A stretch of DNA of 64,000 bases from Sesamum alatum (Eukaryota > Streptophyta > Magnoliopsida > Lamiales > Pedaliaceae). Below the pieces are notes generated by a model. That model searched no databases. It saw nothing but the letters and a program-made list of their open reading frames with translations, and was not told the DNA's origin. The position numbers and the translations under genes are program-made. Of the stretch, positions 22,354 to 33,808 are shown piece after piece. Position 1 is the stretch's first letter, and every line of letters begins with the position of its first letter. Location: the NCBI GenBank assembly GCA_034509735.1, contig JACGWO010000007.1, positions 22,410,046 through 22,474,045 of the forward strand. Direction: 5' to 3'.

Positions 22354-22740
22354 AGTTAATATGATTACTAATTCTGCTTCATGGGTATTGGATATCGGGT
22401 GTGGTGCTCACATCTGCAATGATTTGCAGGCACTGCAAAGAAGCAGAAGGCTAACCAAGGATGAGATGATCCTGAGGCTAGGCGATGGCAAGGCCGTTGC
22501 TGCGGAGGCCATAGGATCACTAGAGTTAGCCATTAGTAGTCATGTTAGGATTGTACTGAACGATTGTTTCTATGTACCTAGCATGATTAAAACATTATTT
22601 CCATCCCGGTCCTTGATAAGGAGGGATATGAATTTACCATCAATAAAAGCGGTTTTTTCATTATCAAAGATGGTATTTCTCATTTGCTTGGTACATTGGT
22701 CAACGGTCTGTACATACTTCAACAGTCTAATTAGATTATG
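22354..22740 (+). pseudogene. pro: A1 protease region
   Basis: Aspartic protease region between zinc knuckle and integrase. The catalytic motif reads VLDIGCGAHIC (about 22387-22419), whereas A2 has VLDTGCSAHIC; the D-T-G of retroviral-type proteases is altered to D-I-G, which should abolish activity. Downstream, RLGDGKAVAAEAIGSLEL and NDCFYVPSMIK match the usual copia protease tail. Confidence 0.85.
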
Positions 22741-23646
22741 ACTACAGAATACAAACAAAAACGTGATGATCATAATAACGCACAGATATGGCATGCGAGG
22801 TTAGGTCATATCTCTAAAGATAGGATAAGAAGGTTGGTGGACTCAAAGAGTCTAGAAATAGACGATTTGGACAACCTACCGACCTGCGAATCCTGTCTAA
22901 AGGGAAAGATGACCAAGAAACCCTTTGTTGGACAAAGTACGCTAGCCAGTGGTCTGTTGGATTTGATCCATACAGATGTCTGTGGTCCACTAAATACTCA
23001 GGCTAGAGATGGGTACTCGTACATCATAACCTTTACCGATGATCACTCACGGTATGGTTATGTTTACCTGATGAGGTACAAGTCTGAAGCCTTTGGAAGG
23101 TTTAAGGAATACAGACTTGAAGTAGAGAACCAAACCGGTCGAAAGATCAAAGCCCTTTGGTCGGACCGAGGTGGAGAGTATTTGAGTGGTGAGTTTACTG
23201 ATTATCTAAAAGAGAATGGGATTCTCTCTCAGTGGACCCCTCCTGGAACACCGCAGCTTAATGGTGTGTCTGAAAGGAGGAATCGGACCTTGTTGGACAT
23301 GGTCCGATCCATGATGAGTTTTACCGAACTACCCCTTTCCTTCTGGGGATACGCTCTTGAGACGGCGGCCAAAGTTTTGAACTCGGTGCCATCTAAAAGG
23401 GTATCCCAGACGCCATATGAGATATGGCATGGCAAGCCTGCCTCCTACAAATACTTGAAAGTGTGGGGTTGCCCCGCATATGTCAAGAGATTAGTGGGAG
23501 ATAAACTGGACTCGAGGTCTAGTTTATGCAGGTTCATCGGCTATCCGAAAGAAACTGCGTGGTATTCTTTCTATGATCCCTCCGAGCAAAAGGTTTTTTG
23601 TCTCGCGAAACGCAGTGTTCTTGGAAAAAGGTCTTCCATCGGATAG
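22741..23646 (+). pseudogene. int: A1 integrase (core motifs intact)
   Basis: Integrase catalyses joining of the element cDNA to the host chromosome. This open frame of 302 codons from ATG 22738 is the best-preserved pol domain in the window. The zinc-binding N-terminus has H19, H24, C50 and C53 (WHARLGH, CESC). The catalytic triad is D80 (IHTDVCGPL), D143 (SDRGGEY) and E179 (NGVSERRN), with the expected 35 residues between the second D and E. The C-terminal part has YEIWHGKPASYKYLKVWG. It ends near 23640 in a frameshift into the RT frame. It belongs to a broken polyprotein, so I call it pseudogenic although the motifs are intact. Confidence 0.9.
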
Positions 23647-24313
23647 TCGACGCGATGAAGTGCTCCTTGAGGAATCAAGTGAGGCACCCCATGAGGCGGC
23701 AGTGACATCTGAGCCAGTGGTTCCCACTGATATTGTTCCAGTCCTCCGTTGGTTGGCCAGAGTATCCCATTCACTTGATAGGTATGGATTTTTGGGCCTG
23801 ACCGGTCAGTTGGATAATGATCCAAAGACGTATGGAGAAGCGATGTCGGACATCGATTCGGAGAAGTGGCTTGAGGCCATGAAATCCGAGATGGACTCGA
23901 TGGATACAAACAAGATTTGGACCCTAGCAGATCCACCAAAAGGGGTTAAACCCAAAGCTGGAACATACGTTTTGATGAAGTCATACGGGGATATGATTTC
24001 ATCAAGAACGAGTCCGATCCTTGTGTATACAAGAAGATTAGTGGGAGCTCAGTTGCGTTTTTTGGTGCTTTACGTGGATGACATCTTGCTCATTGGGAAT
24101 GATGCTAAGATGTTGGGTACCACTAAAGCTTGGTTGTCAACGCAATTCTCCATGAAGGATATGGGCAAGGCATCCTACATCCTTGGCATCAAGATCTACA
24201 GGGATAGATCTAGAACGATGTTAGGAATGGCCCAGTCCTCGTATAAGAGGCAAGAAATTAAGTTATCCAAGAAGCAGTCTCCTAAGACTGATGAGGAACT
24301 TAAACGGATGTAG
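23573..24313 (+). pseudogene. rt: A1 reverse transcriptase, catalytic part deleted
   Basis: A 246-codon frame. It starts with the linker before RT (DRYGFLGLTGQLDNDPKTYGE, SEKWLEAMKSEMDSM, WTLADPPKGVKP). At about 23955-23960 it jumps directly to bases that in another frame give WNIRFDEVIRGYDFIKN; about 110 residues expected here, including the first catalytic aspartate of the MDVKTAFL-type motif, are missing. FLVLYVDDILLIGN follows (YVDD codons 24071-24082), after a run of six T where five would keep the upstream frame. TQFSMKDMG and YILGIKIYRDRS follow. A2 shares both the deletion and the T run. Confidence 0.88.
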
Positions 24314-24999
24314 GACATCCCTATGCTTCAGCCGTAGGCAGCATACAGTATGTTGTTCAGTGCACTGGACTTGATGTGGCTTTCGCTTTGAGCGTAACTA
24401 GTCGATATCAGTCATGTGCCGGGAAGGCACACTGGAGTGCAGTCAAAACTATCCTGAAGTACCTGAAAAAGGACTAAGGACATGTTCTTGATCTACGGTG
24501 GTGGAGAGTTGATACTGGAAGGCTAATAGCGACACTAGCTTCCAGTCGGATGACGAAAGATGCCAAGTCTCAATTTGGTTTTGTATTTAGACTAAATGGT
24601 GGCGTGGTTACTTGGAAGGGTTCCTACTCTTCCAAGTAGGCTACCACGGCGGACTCCACCATAGAGTTTTGAATACATAGCGGCTTTGGAAGCTGCTAAG
24701 GAGTGGTTTGATTGATGAGCTACATCCAAGGGTTGGATGTAGTACCTAGCATTACTAAGCCTATAATTATCTTTTATGATAACAAACGGGGCGATAGCGC
24801 TAGCAAAGGAACCGAGATCTCATCACGATCCAAGCATATTCTTAGACGCTACCATCTACTTAGAGAGATGGATAGCAAGAGTGACGTTCGGTTGGACCGA
24901 GTCAGCTCCGCAGAAAACATAGCAGATCCACTTGCTAAGCCCATGTCGCAAGTTGCCCATACTCACCATCTGAATAAGAGGTTTGAGACCAATGGGTGA
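24314..24999 (+). pseudogene. rh: A1 RNase H remnant
   Basis: RNase H would remove the RNA strand during cDNA synthesis. The first half (24314-24700) is broken by stops; the last 95 codons (24712-24999) are open: YIQGLDVVPSITKPIIIFYDN, then SRSKHILRRYHLLREM, and SAENIADPLAKPM near the C-terminus, all in the normal copia order. The DN of FYDN and the SKHI and ADPLAK segments mark the domain. The PPT follows at 25013. Confidence 0.85.
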
Positions 25000-25012
25000 T
25001 TGGCTTTAGGTC

Positions 25013-25023
25013 AAGTGGGAGAT
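25013..25023 (+). promoter_or_regulatory. Polypurine tract of A1
   Basis: AAGTGGGAGAT abuts TGTTGGAATAG of the 3' LTR. Confidence 0.88.
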
Positions 25024-28000
25024 TGTTGGAATAGGTGACCAGAAAGCCAATAGGTTTGGCAATTTGTAACCTATCCGACAACTTGATGTGAATGTAATAT
25101 TATTATGTGATGAATAAGATGAATATTCGTCACCAATGGTACCTTCTTTGTTGCGCTCATCTTACATTTGTTAAAATGGTGTTTAACTTATATCACAACA
25201 AAGCCCACAGACCATGGATAACAACTCGTGCAGTTGGGCCACGCATTGGATGGTGGTCATGAAACCAACTGATTAAGAGTTGGGTCTGAAACGTTCCAAG
25301 TCGAGGACCTCGAGACAGGGCATCGAGAGTCCTATTGAGACTTGCATCAAGAGTCGTGTTCATTGGATGAGTGCCGTGTTTCATCGGCGATAGGCGTGGG
25401 ACGCCTACACGATGTTGATGGGTTGGTCGACTGGGGTCGAGCCGACTGGACTGACTCGCGGGGATCATCATATGGAAGCCTTGGAGGCTTGGTCGGTATG
25501 ATTGATTTTCCCCGGTTCCAATAGTACGGAAGTAATCCTCAGACTTGAGGGATCATGGCAGTCGCGTGCACAGGACGGCTGTATCTTGGATCTGGCGAGA
25601 GGTAATCATTCTGTAAGATGATTATCATAAGCCTTGTCCAGTGCAGACAGAATGTGTAGCGAGGATGGTGGATTCCAAGAAGAGGATCCGTCCCCTGTCA
25701 GTATGTGACAGAGGTATCTCCTACGCACTCGGAGACACGTTTCATCCTGTTTGAAGCTGTGGCCACAGTGGTTGGTTGAACAGGGAATGGTTTCCTGTGT
25801 CGACGCAATGAGGCATATGTGGTCTCGAGTATTAAGCATAGATGCCTAGTCAAGGATGGGAACCGACGCCCAATTCCATACCCTAGACTAAGTCCGGGAG
25901 ACAGTAGACGGAAGGATCGTACCCGTACGGAATCGGCGCCTAAATGTTCATGCCAATTCACCTAGTCTCTAGTGCCATGGACCGTTGCTAGACGGCCACC
26001 CATGGTAACGGGCCCTTGTGGGACACGGGCCCAAGTCTAGCTGAGGGTGAACCTAAAGGGTCACACACAAATCACCGAGGAGGTTGAGAGATTGACTTGG
26101 AGTCAATCTCAAAGGATAAAATAAGTAATTGGGTTACTTAAGGGAAAGTCCATTGGATGGACGGGCCAATATTGTATCGGGCTTTCATTTAATCGGTAAA
26201 TTGGATTTTCGATTAAATATGGAAAGTTGAGATGTTGAGACGTTGGATCTTTTAATTGGATCAAAAGATCAACGGGAATAATTTAAGTGGACATTAAATT
26301 GGATTTAATATTGGGTTCGTCGCAATTGGATTACGATAAAACCCAGTCCGTTAAATTATACCCGAGAGGAGAAATAATTCCTAATTTGGAATGGGAAGAA
26401 GTTGGACTTCTTTCCTTAATCAAACATGGCCGACACGCTCCCTTGGAGGAGGCAAAATCAGCCATGTTTCATGCTAAGTGGTATGTTGACTTGTCTCTTT
26501 TGGAAAGAGACAAATCAACTCCAATCAAGCTCTTCCCTTTTGGTATGATTTGATCATACCATAAATTTTGGTAGGCTTGATTGAAGAATTGATGGTGATT
26601 GATTGGAATGAATCTAGACATCCTTGGATGAACCTAGACACATTCCAATAATCACATTAATTATGTATATGTTAGAATAGGTGACCATGTAAGCCAATTT
26701 TGGCGGGTATATGTAACCTATGTCTAGACAATTATGGGTGTTTGATAAATCATTGATGAATAAAGAAGTGAATTTTCATTTGGCATTACTTTGTTTGTGT
26801 TCACTTGCACCTATTTTTCCATATCTGTTCACTACGCAAACAGAGCCCACGGACTGAGATTCGATTTCGGGGACTGGGACTACGCTTGGAGGTAGGTCCA
26901 TGAAATCAGTCTTCCCGAATCAGTCCGGAAATCTCCAAGTCAAGGAATCCCGAAAATGGGTACCGGGATTCCATTTGAGACTTGCACTAAGCATCTGCTG
27001 TCGTGTTTCATCGACGGGTGACGAGGATCGTCTAAGCAGTGTTAGTGGGTTAGCCTGCTAGGACGCAGCTGACTGAGGTGACTCGTGGGAACCGTCTTAC
27101 GGAGGACCTTGAGTATGGTCTGCAAGGTATGACGAGTATTCCCGGTTCCAACGGTACAGGTCAAGTCCTTTGACTTGAGGAATTACTGAGTTTACCTGTA
27201 CATCAGAACTGTATCTTAGATATGGTGAGAGATTGCCAGAATTCTCTTTGGTAGTCATAAGCCATGTCTAGTGCAGTCCTGGTGTGCAAAGTGACAGTAG
27301 TTTCCAAGAAAGGATCTGTCTCCTGTCAATAGGTTTTGACAGTTGAGTCTCATGTATGCTCTAGGTCTTGTCCCTAAAACTGTGGCCACAGTGACTGAAC
27401 AGAAGGGAAGGTTTCCCTTGCGGCGTTTAGTGAGGACAGACCGACACTTAGGTCCAAGATGGGTACCTGCGTTATCCGTGCCCTAGACACTAAGTGATGA
27501 GACCGAAGACAGAAGGACAAGCGTACTGTTAGAGCCTAAATGTTCATCCCTGAATATTTCACCTAGTCTCTAGTGCCATGGACCGTTGCTAGATGGCCAC
27601 CCATGGTAACGGACGGATTCTAGGAATCCGACCAAGTCTAGCTGAATGGTGAACCTAAAGAGTCACACACTATCCACACACAATTAAATATTTAATTTGG
27701 AATTAAATATTGGAGTGAAGGAATGATTAAATTAGATTTAATCGGGACCTTTATTTTTCTTGGAGAAATAATTCTTTCTATTTGATAGAAGGAATTAAAT
27801 TAATAAATTGGATTTATCAAAGGGATTTATTTAATGGGCTTAAATAATATTTATACTTATTTTAGCCTCTTGGAAATATTTAAATAGGTTTTTTAAATAT
27901 TTCCATTAAATTAAATTAAATCAACGGTTGAGATTAATGGGAGAGATGGATGGCTAGGATCGTTTTGACTAGGTCAAAACATTAGTTTGACTAGGACTTT

Positions 28001-28071
28001 GACTAGGTCAAAATCCTAGTCAAATTAGAGTTCTTAAAAGAGGAGTTTAAAGAGGATTAAAACTCCTCTTC

Positions 28072-28079
28072 TATATAAA
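28072..28079 (+). promoter_or_regulatory. Candidate TATA box of C1 LTR
   Basis: TATATAAA, followed 40-70 bases later by a CA repeat and a CT-rich stretch. C2 and C3 keep a TATATATA at the same place. Confidence 0.55.
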
Positions 28080-28238
28080 CCCCTAGCATCCTACAATTTA
28101 CATGATGATGAAACTCCAACACACACACACAACACACACACACGGTTTCTCTCTCTCTCCCATCTCTCTCGTCCGCCCTCTCTCTCTCTCAAGAAAATAG
28201 TTTTCTTGATTCTTTTGTTCTTGGAACATTAGAATCTT

Positions 28239-28281
28239 GATGAATCAATACCATTAATTGATAATGTATTATTGATTCATC
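28239..28281 (+). other. R/U5 hairpin, C family
   Basis: GATGAATCAATA pairs with TATTGATTCATC, and inside it CATTA-ATTGA-TAATG. The position is equivalent to the A-family hairpin, with unrelated stem bases. Confidence 0.7.
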
Positions 28282-29257
28282 CACTCCAAAATTATACACT
28301 TGTTCGTTGCTAGCACGACGTGCAAGATACGTGGGTGGATCGTGTGTCACGAATTAGAGGGTCTCAAAGACGGGATCTTGGTGCAAAACGGGGAACAACG
28401 CGTGTAGCCGTTGAAGACGAAAACGACAACGGGTAGGTCTCGTTTTAAATTTTCGTCCCTCTTTAATTTTCAACCCTATGGCCTCCATGATTTATTTTAT
28501 GTTATACGTTCATGAGATACACCGAATGCCCGGGAAAATTTCAAAGGCACACCCTTTGAAACGTGTTTTTAATTTAAAAGCATGTTTAAATTCCGTTTTA
28601 ATTTTTTAATTATACCGCGCTTCCGCATTCGCGCTTTTCCCGGGACGATCCACATAATCTTTCAGTATACATATTAGAATATACAACACCAAGCATAAGT
28701 GATTCATTATTCATCTTTTTCTAGGAAAAAGAGAAGACAAAAATCCTCTCCTCTCTCTCAAAATTTCGTGCTCCCTCCCTCTCTTACACTTGTGTTCTTC
28801 ACTTGATTTTGAATCAAGAAGAAGAACAAAGTAAGTTTAAGAGAACACTAATTCATAGTGTTCTTCTCTTAAACCGGTTCCTTCCTAAACCCGTTCTTTT
28901 CTAGCAAGAAGAACGTGTGTTTCTTCCGGTGTGGTGTGGATCACCTTTGGAGAATCCATACGTTTGGATTTTGTGAGCATTCCGGAGAAGGAACAACGCA
29001 AGTAGCTGGGAGCATACGCTAAACAATCAAAGGTAACGGTTTATTACGCTTTGATTGATTTCATTTATATATCTATGCCCTATGTGCTTAAATATATGTT
29101 TTAATATTTACACATCCTACATCGAACGCCCGTTGAGCACCCAAGGGTACACCCCTTGGGATTCGCGTATTTTGAATTTGATTTAAATTTACGCACTTTC
29201 CACGCTTTTCTCGCTTCCGCTCGCGCTCCCGGGCGGATCCGCTTGTCCTTCAGTGTT

Positions 29258-29930
29258 TGGAATGCATCCTTTATATTCAATGTTAATACTCAAGCATGCA
29301 AAAATTTCTTAATGATGAGGTCTCGGTCACAAATAAACTTAACTCTCACTTGGATGGTCAAAGTAAATATTAGGCCCATTAATGGATTAAAAAGTCAAAT
29401 GGTTTGATTTAAATCCAAGCCTTCCAGCCATAGCAATATAGTGAGGAAGCTACTTTCACCCATTCGTGGTCTCACGAGTTGTGGCACGTTTGGAATGGAA
29501 GACAGCTGTGTTATTGTTATGAACAAATGAATATGCTCTTATTTCCCTGTCTCACGAGTCATGGGGGGCGATAGTTGAGATATTCATTTGGTTGATGGGT
29601 TGGGCCTAACGCTGAGTAATATGATTCGCTTGGAGTTCTCGGGATCATGTGAAGAGGCGAGGCAAAATAACTTGGGGATCTCATTGGATGAGAATGGTAT
29701 AGGTTACCTCCCACAAAGGCTTTTCTGTGTGAATCGTAAAAGTGGGGCATGGACAATTGCGTTTGTGAACCTCATGTCCACTAGAAAATAGTTTCCCGGA
29801 ACCCTATTTGAGAGTGATGGGCTTTCGCAGAAATAGTTGGAGGGGTTAATGACTAAAGACGAAGTGTTAACTTGAACATAATATTACTATAACCTACTTA
29901 ATATTTTTCTGTTTACATTTTTGAATGTAT
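29258..29930 (+). mobile_element. D leader, second part
   Basis: It continues from 16835 after A1. Two drifted palindromes CACGAGTTGTG (29473-29483) and CACGAGTCATG (29553-29563). The acceptor-like site before gag has decayed to TGTAT. No gene. Confidence 0.85.
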
Positions 29931-30750
29931 ATGTCTAAGAATCCACTAATGCCAATACTAGAGGCTAATATGTTTAATGGAACAAACTACAACGACTGGC
30001 TGCGAAATCTTAAGATAATCTTAGATTTCGAGAACCAAACTTACATTTTGGATAAGGATCTTCCTTAGGCCTTATCGTATGGGTCAATGCGTCAAGAACG
30101 CTTGGCGTTCGAGAAGATGCATGCTGACCACTGGCAGGTCCACAGCATCGTACTGGCCTCGATGACTAACGAAATCCAGAAGCAGTACGATAGGCTAGAT
30201 GATGTTGGCTCAATTATGCTTCGTTTGCAAGATATCTATGCGGTCTCGGACCGGCAAGTAAGATACGCTGGTATGAAGGCATTCTTCGAAGCTAAGATGA
30301 CGGAAGGGTCGTCTGTACAAGAGCATGGAGTGATGATGCTATCCTTTGTGGAGAAGCTCAAAGACCTCCAAGCTAATCTTGAAAAAGCAACGTACATCGA
30401 CATGATCCTTCAGTCTTTTTCTACCTCCTTCGACCAATTTATTGTCGACTTGATAAATATGTTGGTCCGGTTCGAGGCAATGATTGAAAAATCTGTGCTG
30501 GCGGTACTAGTGGGAGAGGCTTTGACCTCAGAAGCGAAAGGTAAGGGTGTTGGACGCTGCAAGAGGAAGAAAGCTAAGACAACATCAGCCACTACTAGCA
30601 CTTCGGGTGATCCTGTTACACCGCTGGGCGGAGGTAATGGAAAGAGGAAGAGGGTTCGACAGTCAAAGTCATAGATTCCAAATGATGTGTGCATTAACTG
30701 CCGCAAAAAGGGACATTGGAAGAGGGAGTGTCCCAAGCTCCTCTCTAATG
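29931..30750 (+). pseudogene. gag: D gag (stops)
   Basis: Starts MSKNPLMPILEANMFNG...NYNDWLRNLKIILDFENQ; a stop occurs at about 30066. From 30087 a 195-codon frame continues with MTNEIQKQYDRLDDVGSIMLR, RQVRYAGMKAFFEAKMTEGSSVQEHGVMM and a basic segment RCKRKKAK, ending at TAG 30672-30674. The zinc knuckle VCINCRKKGHWKRECPKLL (about 30684-30740, C-x2-C-x4-H-x4-C intact) lies just after that stop in the same reading direction. Confidence 0.87.
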
Positions 30751-31739
30751 AAGGTACATTTGAATTGAGTACCAACATGATTATTGTTCTACTCTTTGGT
30801 ATTAGATACCAGTTAATCATAATCTGGGAATGGTTTGCAGATGGTTATGAGTAGAAAGCCCAGACAGGTCCGAAGGCTTAGCGATGGTAGGGCCATTGTT
30901 GCAAAGACTAGCGACTAATTAGGCTTAGCATAACAGTGATCATGTTAGGATAGAGTTTGAAAGGAAATATGTAATCTGGCATGATCGAAGTATGTTTTTG
31001 TGTACTGTTGGACAGTTTTTTAGTTACATACGTTTGATCAATAAAATTGATTTATTTGACAAAGAATAACTATTCTTGTCTGCCAGGTGGGATACATAAT
31101 TATCCTTAAACATTATCCCATAATTGGATTATGAGCACTCAAATCAAATGATTAAAATGGATAATGAAGATAAACTTACGAATTTGGCATCCATAGCTAG
31201 GGTGGTTTTTCCTTTAGTTAAGGACGAGGAAGTTGCAAGACAAAGAGTCTAGCAATAGACAATTTGAGTCTGAGATGGAAAGACTGTAAGGCTTCTTTGT
31301 TGGACAAAGTGGGTTTGCCAAAAGTCTATCGGATTGGATCCATTTAGACATTCGTAGGTTACTGAATACAAAACACCAGAAGAGGGTTCACAACTCTAAG
31401 GACCTTGGATAGGTTCGGGGAATTAGACTTGGAGTGGTGAACCAAGCTGATTGCAAAATTAAACCTCTCGATTAGATCGAAAGGGCGTGTATTTAGTATG
31501 AGTTCTTGAATATCCAGATGAGAATGGAATTCTCACTCGGTGGAATTCTTCCTGTAAGGACTATGGTTGAACGGTCTCTGATAAGGGAGAAATCAAACCT
31601 TGTTAGACTTGGTACGATTGGGGTTTGACTGGATTACCTTAAACTGTCTAGACATGGGCTTGAAAGGTTGCCAAGTTGAGAAACATGGCATTTTCTAATA
31701 GTCATGATCTAGTTGCCATAAAGGATATGGTTTGGCAAG
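30751..31739 (+). pseudogene. pro-int: D protease and integrase remnant, first part
   Basis: Degenerate, with many stops. The protease core is reduced to a trace (about 30790-30850). Integrase pieces align to A1: the zinc-binding region about 31170-31300, a HTDVCGPL-like trace near 31340, an ENGILT-like segment near 31520-31540. It ends at GCAAG (31735-31739), where C2 inserted, in the bases corresponding to WHGKP; it resumes at 51498. Confidence 0.72.
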
Positions 31740-32004
31740 TGAAAGCCTTGGGTAGGCGTGTGGATCGTCCGGGGAATAGCGCGAATGCGGAAGCGCAGTA
31801 TAATTTAAATTACAAAATTTAAACATAGATGACATATATTAAAATTAAATCGTTCAAGGGGTGTGCCCTTGAAATTCCCGAGTGTTCGGTGTATCTCATG
31901 AATTATAAACATGCATAAGAATCATGGAGGCCATAGGATTTGTAAAATAAAGAAGACAAAAACGTAAACGGAAACCTACCGATTCGTCGTTTTCCCCTTC
32001 TAAC
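31740..32004 (-). repeat. C-family solo LTR C2, first part
   Basis: Inner terminus of a minus-strand C LTR (TGAAAG... then GTGTGGATCGTCC, AGCGCGAATGCGGAAGCG), interrupted by B1 at 32005. GCAAG before it and GCAAA (51498-51502) after its far end form a target duplication with one mismatch. Confidence 0.88.
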
Positions 32005-33229
32005 TGTTAGAATAGGTGACCAGAAAATCAATGGTATTGGTTGTTCTGAGAACCATTCGTCAATCTGTGAACATGCAATATTATGTTAATGAATGTAGTA
32101 AGGATTCATAGGCATGAGTTGGTTGTACTTACTGCTTGCATCGTTACGATATCACAACAAACGCCCACAGACTGAATAACATTTCGGAAAATTGGAACTA
32201 CGCTTGGAGGTAGGTTCATGAAATCAGTTTCGCCGAATCAGTCTGAAATACTCCAAGTCAAAGGAATCTCGAGACAGGGCATCGAGAATCCATTTGAGAC
32301 TTGCACTAAGCGTCTGCTGTCGTGTTTCATCGACGAGTGACGAGGATCGTCCAAGAAGTGTTAGTGGGCCGGCCTGCTGGGGAGCGGCCGACTGAGGTGA
32401 CTCGTGAGAATCGTCATATGGAAGCTACTCGGGCTTGGTCGGTATCACTCGTATTCCCGGTTTCGATAGTACGGGATTAGTCCTCGGACTTGAGGATCAC
32501 GGCAGTCCCCTACATACTAAGGCTGTATCTTGGATCTGGTGAAATTTGATCGATTATATCACTTGGTCATCATAAGCCTCGTCCAGTGCAGTCAGAGTAT
32601 GTAAGAACGGTGAATTCCAAGATAGGATCTGTCCCCTGTCCAAGGATATGACAACAAGATCTCCTATGCGCTCGGAGATGGTTTAGACTCACAAAGTCTA
32701 TGGCCATAGCACTTGATGTAGTGGGAAAGGATTTCCTACGTCGAGTTAAACCTATCTCGAGCATTATGCATAGTTGCCTAGTCAAGGATGGGAACCGACC
32801 CCTAGACTAAAGGCCGAGAGACAGGCGACAGTAGGACCGTACCCGTACATATCGAGCGTCGGTAGGACCGCACCTGCGTATAACTCGGAGCCTAAATGTT
32901 CACACCATAAATTCACCTAGTCTCTAGTGCCATGGACCGTTGCTAGATGGCCACCCATGGTAACGGACTACTTTGGTTATGAAATAACAAGAAGTAGGTC
33001 CAAGTCTAGCTAAAAGATGAACCTAAAGAGTCACACCTGCTACACCAAATGAAAGGGAATTAATTCTGGGAGAAGGTTTAATTTAATGGAATTAAATTAT
33101 ACTTCTCGGAGATTCAAGCCTCGATGAATTATTTGGAATAATCGGGCTTGAGTTCATAAATTAGATTTATGAATTTTATAAAGCATGGGCTTTCCTTTTA
33201 ATTAGATTAAAAGGGTGAATTAATTAATT

Positions 33230-33480
33230 AGTGGGCTTGGTATATTAAATAGGATTTAATATAAAGTCCATGGGACTATTTAATTTAGAATTAAATAATC
33301 CTATTCTATGGAATTAATTAATGGGCTTGGTATATTAAATAGGATTTAATGTAAAGTCCATGGGACTATTTAATTTAGAATTAAATAAGTCCTTTCCATT
33401 AATTAATTAATGGGCTTAGTATATTAAATATGATTTAATATAAAGTCCATGGGAATATTTAATTTAGAATTAAATAGGCC
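33230..33480 (+). repeat. Tandem repeat inside B LTR
   Basis: Three copies of a unit of about 90-100 bases (TGGGCTTGGTATATTAAAT ... AAAGTCCATGGGACTATTT ... AGAATTAAATA). The same array is in the B1 3' LTR (about 48770-49010) and its start is seen inverted at the window's right end. Confidence 0.8.
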
Positions 33481-33661
33481 CATTCCATAAAGCCCATCAA
33501 AATGGATGGACAAGATTTGATCTAGAGAATGATGAGATGAAGGGCCATGATTAATTTGACTTAATCAAAGCCTAATTTGACTAGGATTTGACTAGGTCAA
33601 AATCCTAGTCAAAGTGTGTCTCTTTGGAAGAGTTTGAGAAGGAATAGGAAATTCCATCTTC

Positions 33662-33669
33662 TATAAATA
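33662..33669 (+). promoter_or_regulatory. Candidate TATA box of B1 LTR
   Basis: TATAAATA about 150 bases upstream of the R/U5 hairpin, followed by a CA/CT-rich stretch. The 3' LTR keeps it at 49191-49198. Confidence 0.5.
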
Positions 33670-33808
33670 CTCAAAAAAAACACACACTCACACCTAGTAC
33701 ACTCTACAACTCTCATCTCTCAATTCCCTCTCATGTTTCGTCCATCCCCTTTCCTTAATCTCCAAGAATACTACTTTGTTCTTCTTGATTTATTCAAGTT
33801 AAGAACAT

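Larger units (their letters stand above)
26670..28664 (+). repeat. C-family solo LTR (C1)
   Basis: TGTTAGAATAGGTGACCATG to CACATAATCTTTCA, 1995 bases, with GTATA at 26665-26669 and 28665-28669. It is inserted in the A1 3' LTR. It is the cleanest C LTR here: CCATGG block 27560-27613, TATA 28072-28079, CA microsatellite about 28121-28143, CT-rich run, R/U5 hairpin 28239-28281. Confidence 0.95.
16836..29252 (+). mobile_element. Element A1 (copia, contains gap and C1)
   Basis: A-family element inserted in D's leader; GTGTT lies at 16831-16835 and 29253-29257. 5' LTR 16836-18798 (broken), foreign bases and N gap 18799-20183, leader 20184-21475, gag to RNase H 21476-24999, PPT 25013-25023, 3' LTR 25024-29252, which is interrupted by C1. 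All pol domains are recognisable, but gag is frameshifted and RT lacks its core. Confidence 0.92.
25024..29252 (+). repeat. A1 3' LTR (split by C1)
   Basis: A-family LTR, 2229 bases once C1 and one GTATA are removed: 25024-26669 and 28670-29252. It ends GGATCCGCTTGTCCTTCA. The donor-like CAAAG-GTAACG has GT at 29033-29034. The CCATGG block is at about 25958-26011. Confidence 0.93.

Noticed and set aside
22741..23646. Intact integrase as a domesticated host gene
   Set aside because: It is embedded between LTRs with normal copia order and decayed neighbours, and is frameshifted in A2; nothing suggests host use.
33230..33480. Three-copy tandem repeat as a CRISPR array or centromeric satellite
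   Set aside because: Units are adjacent without unique spacers, number only three, and move with the B LTR.
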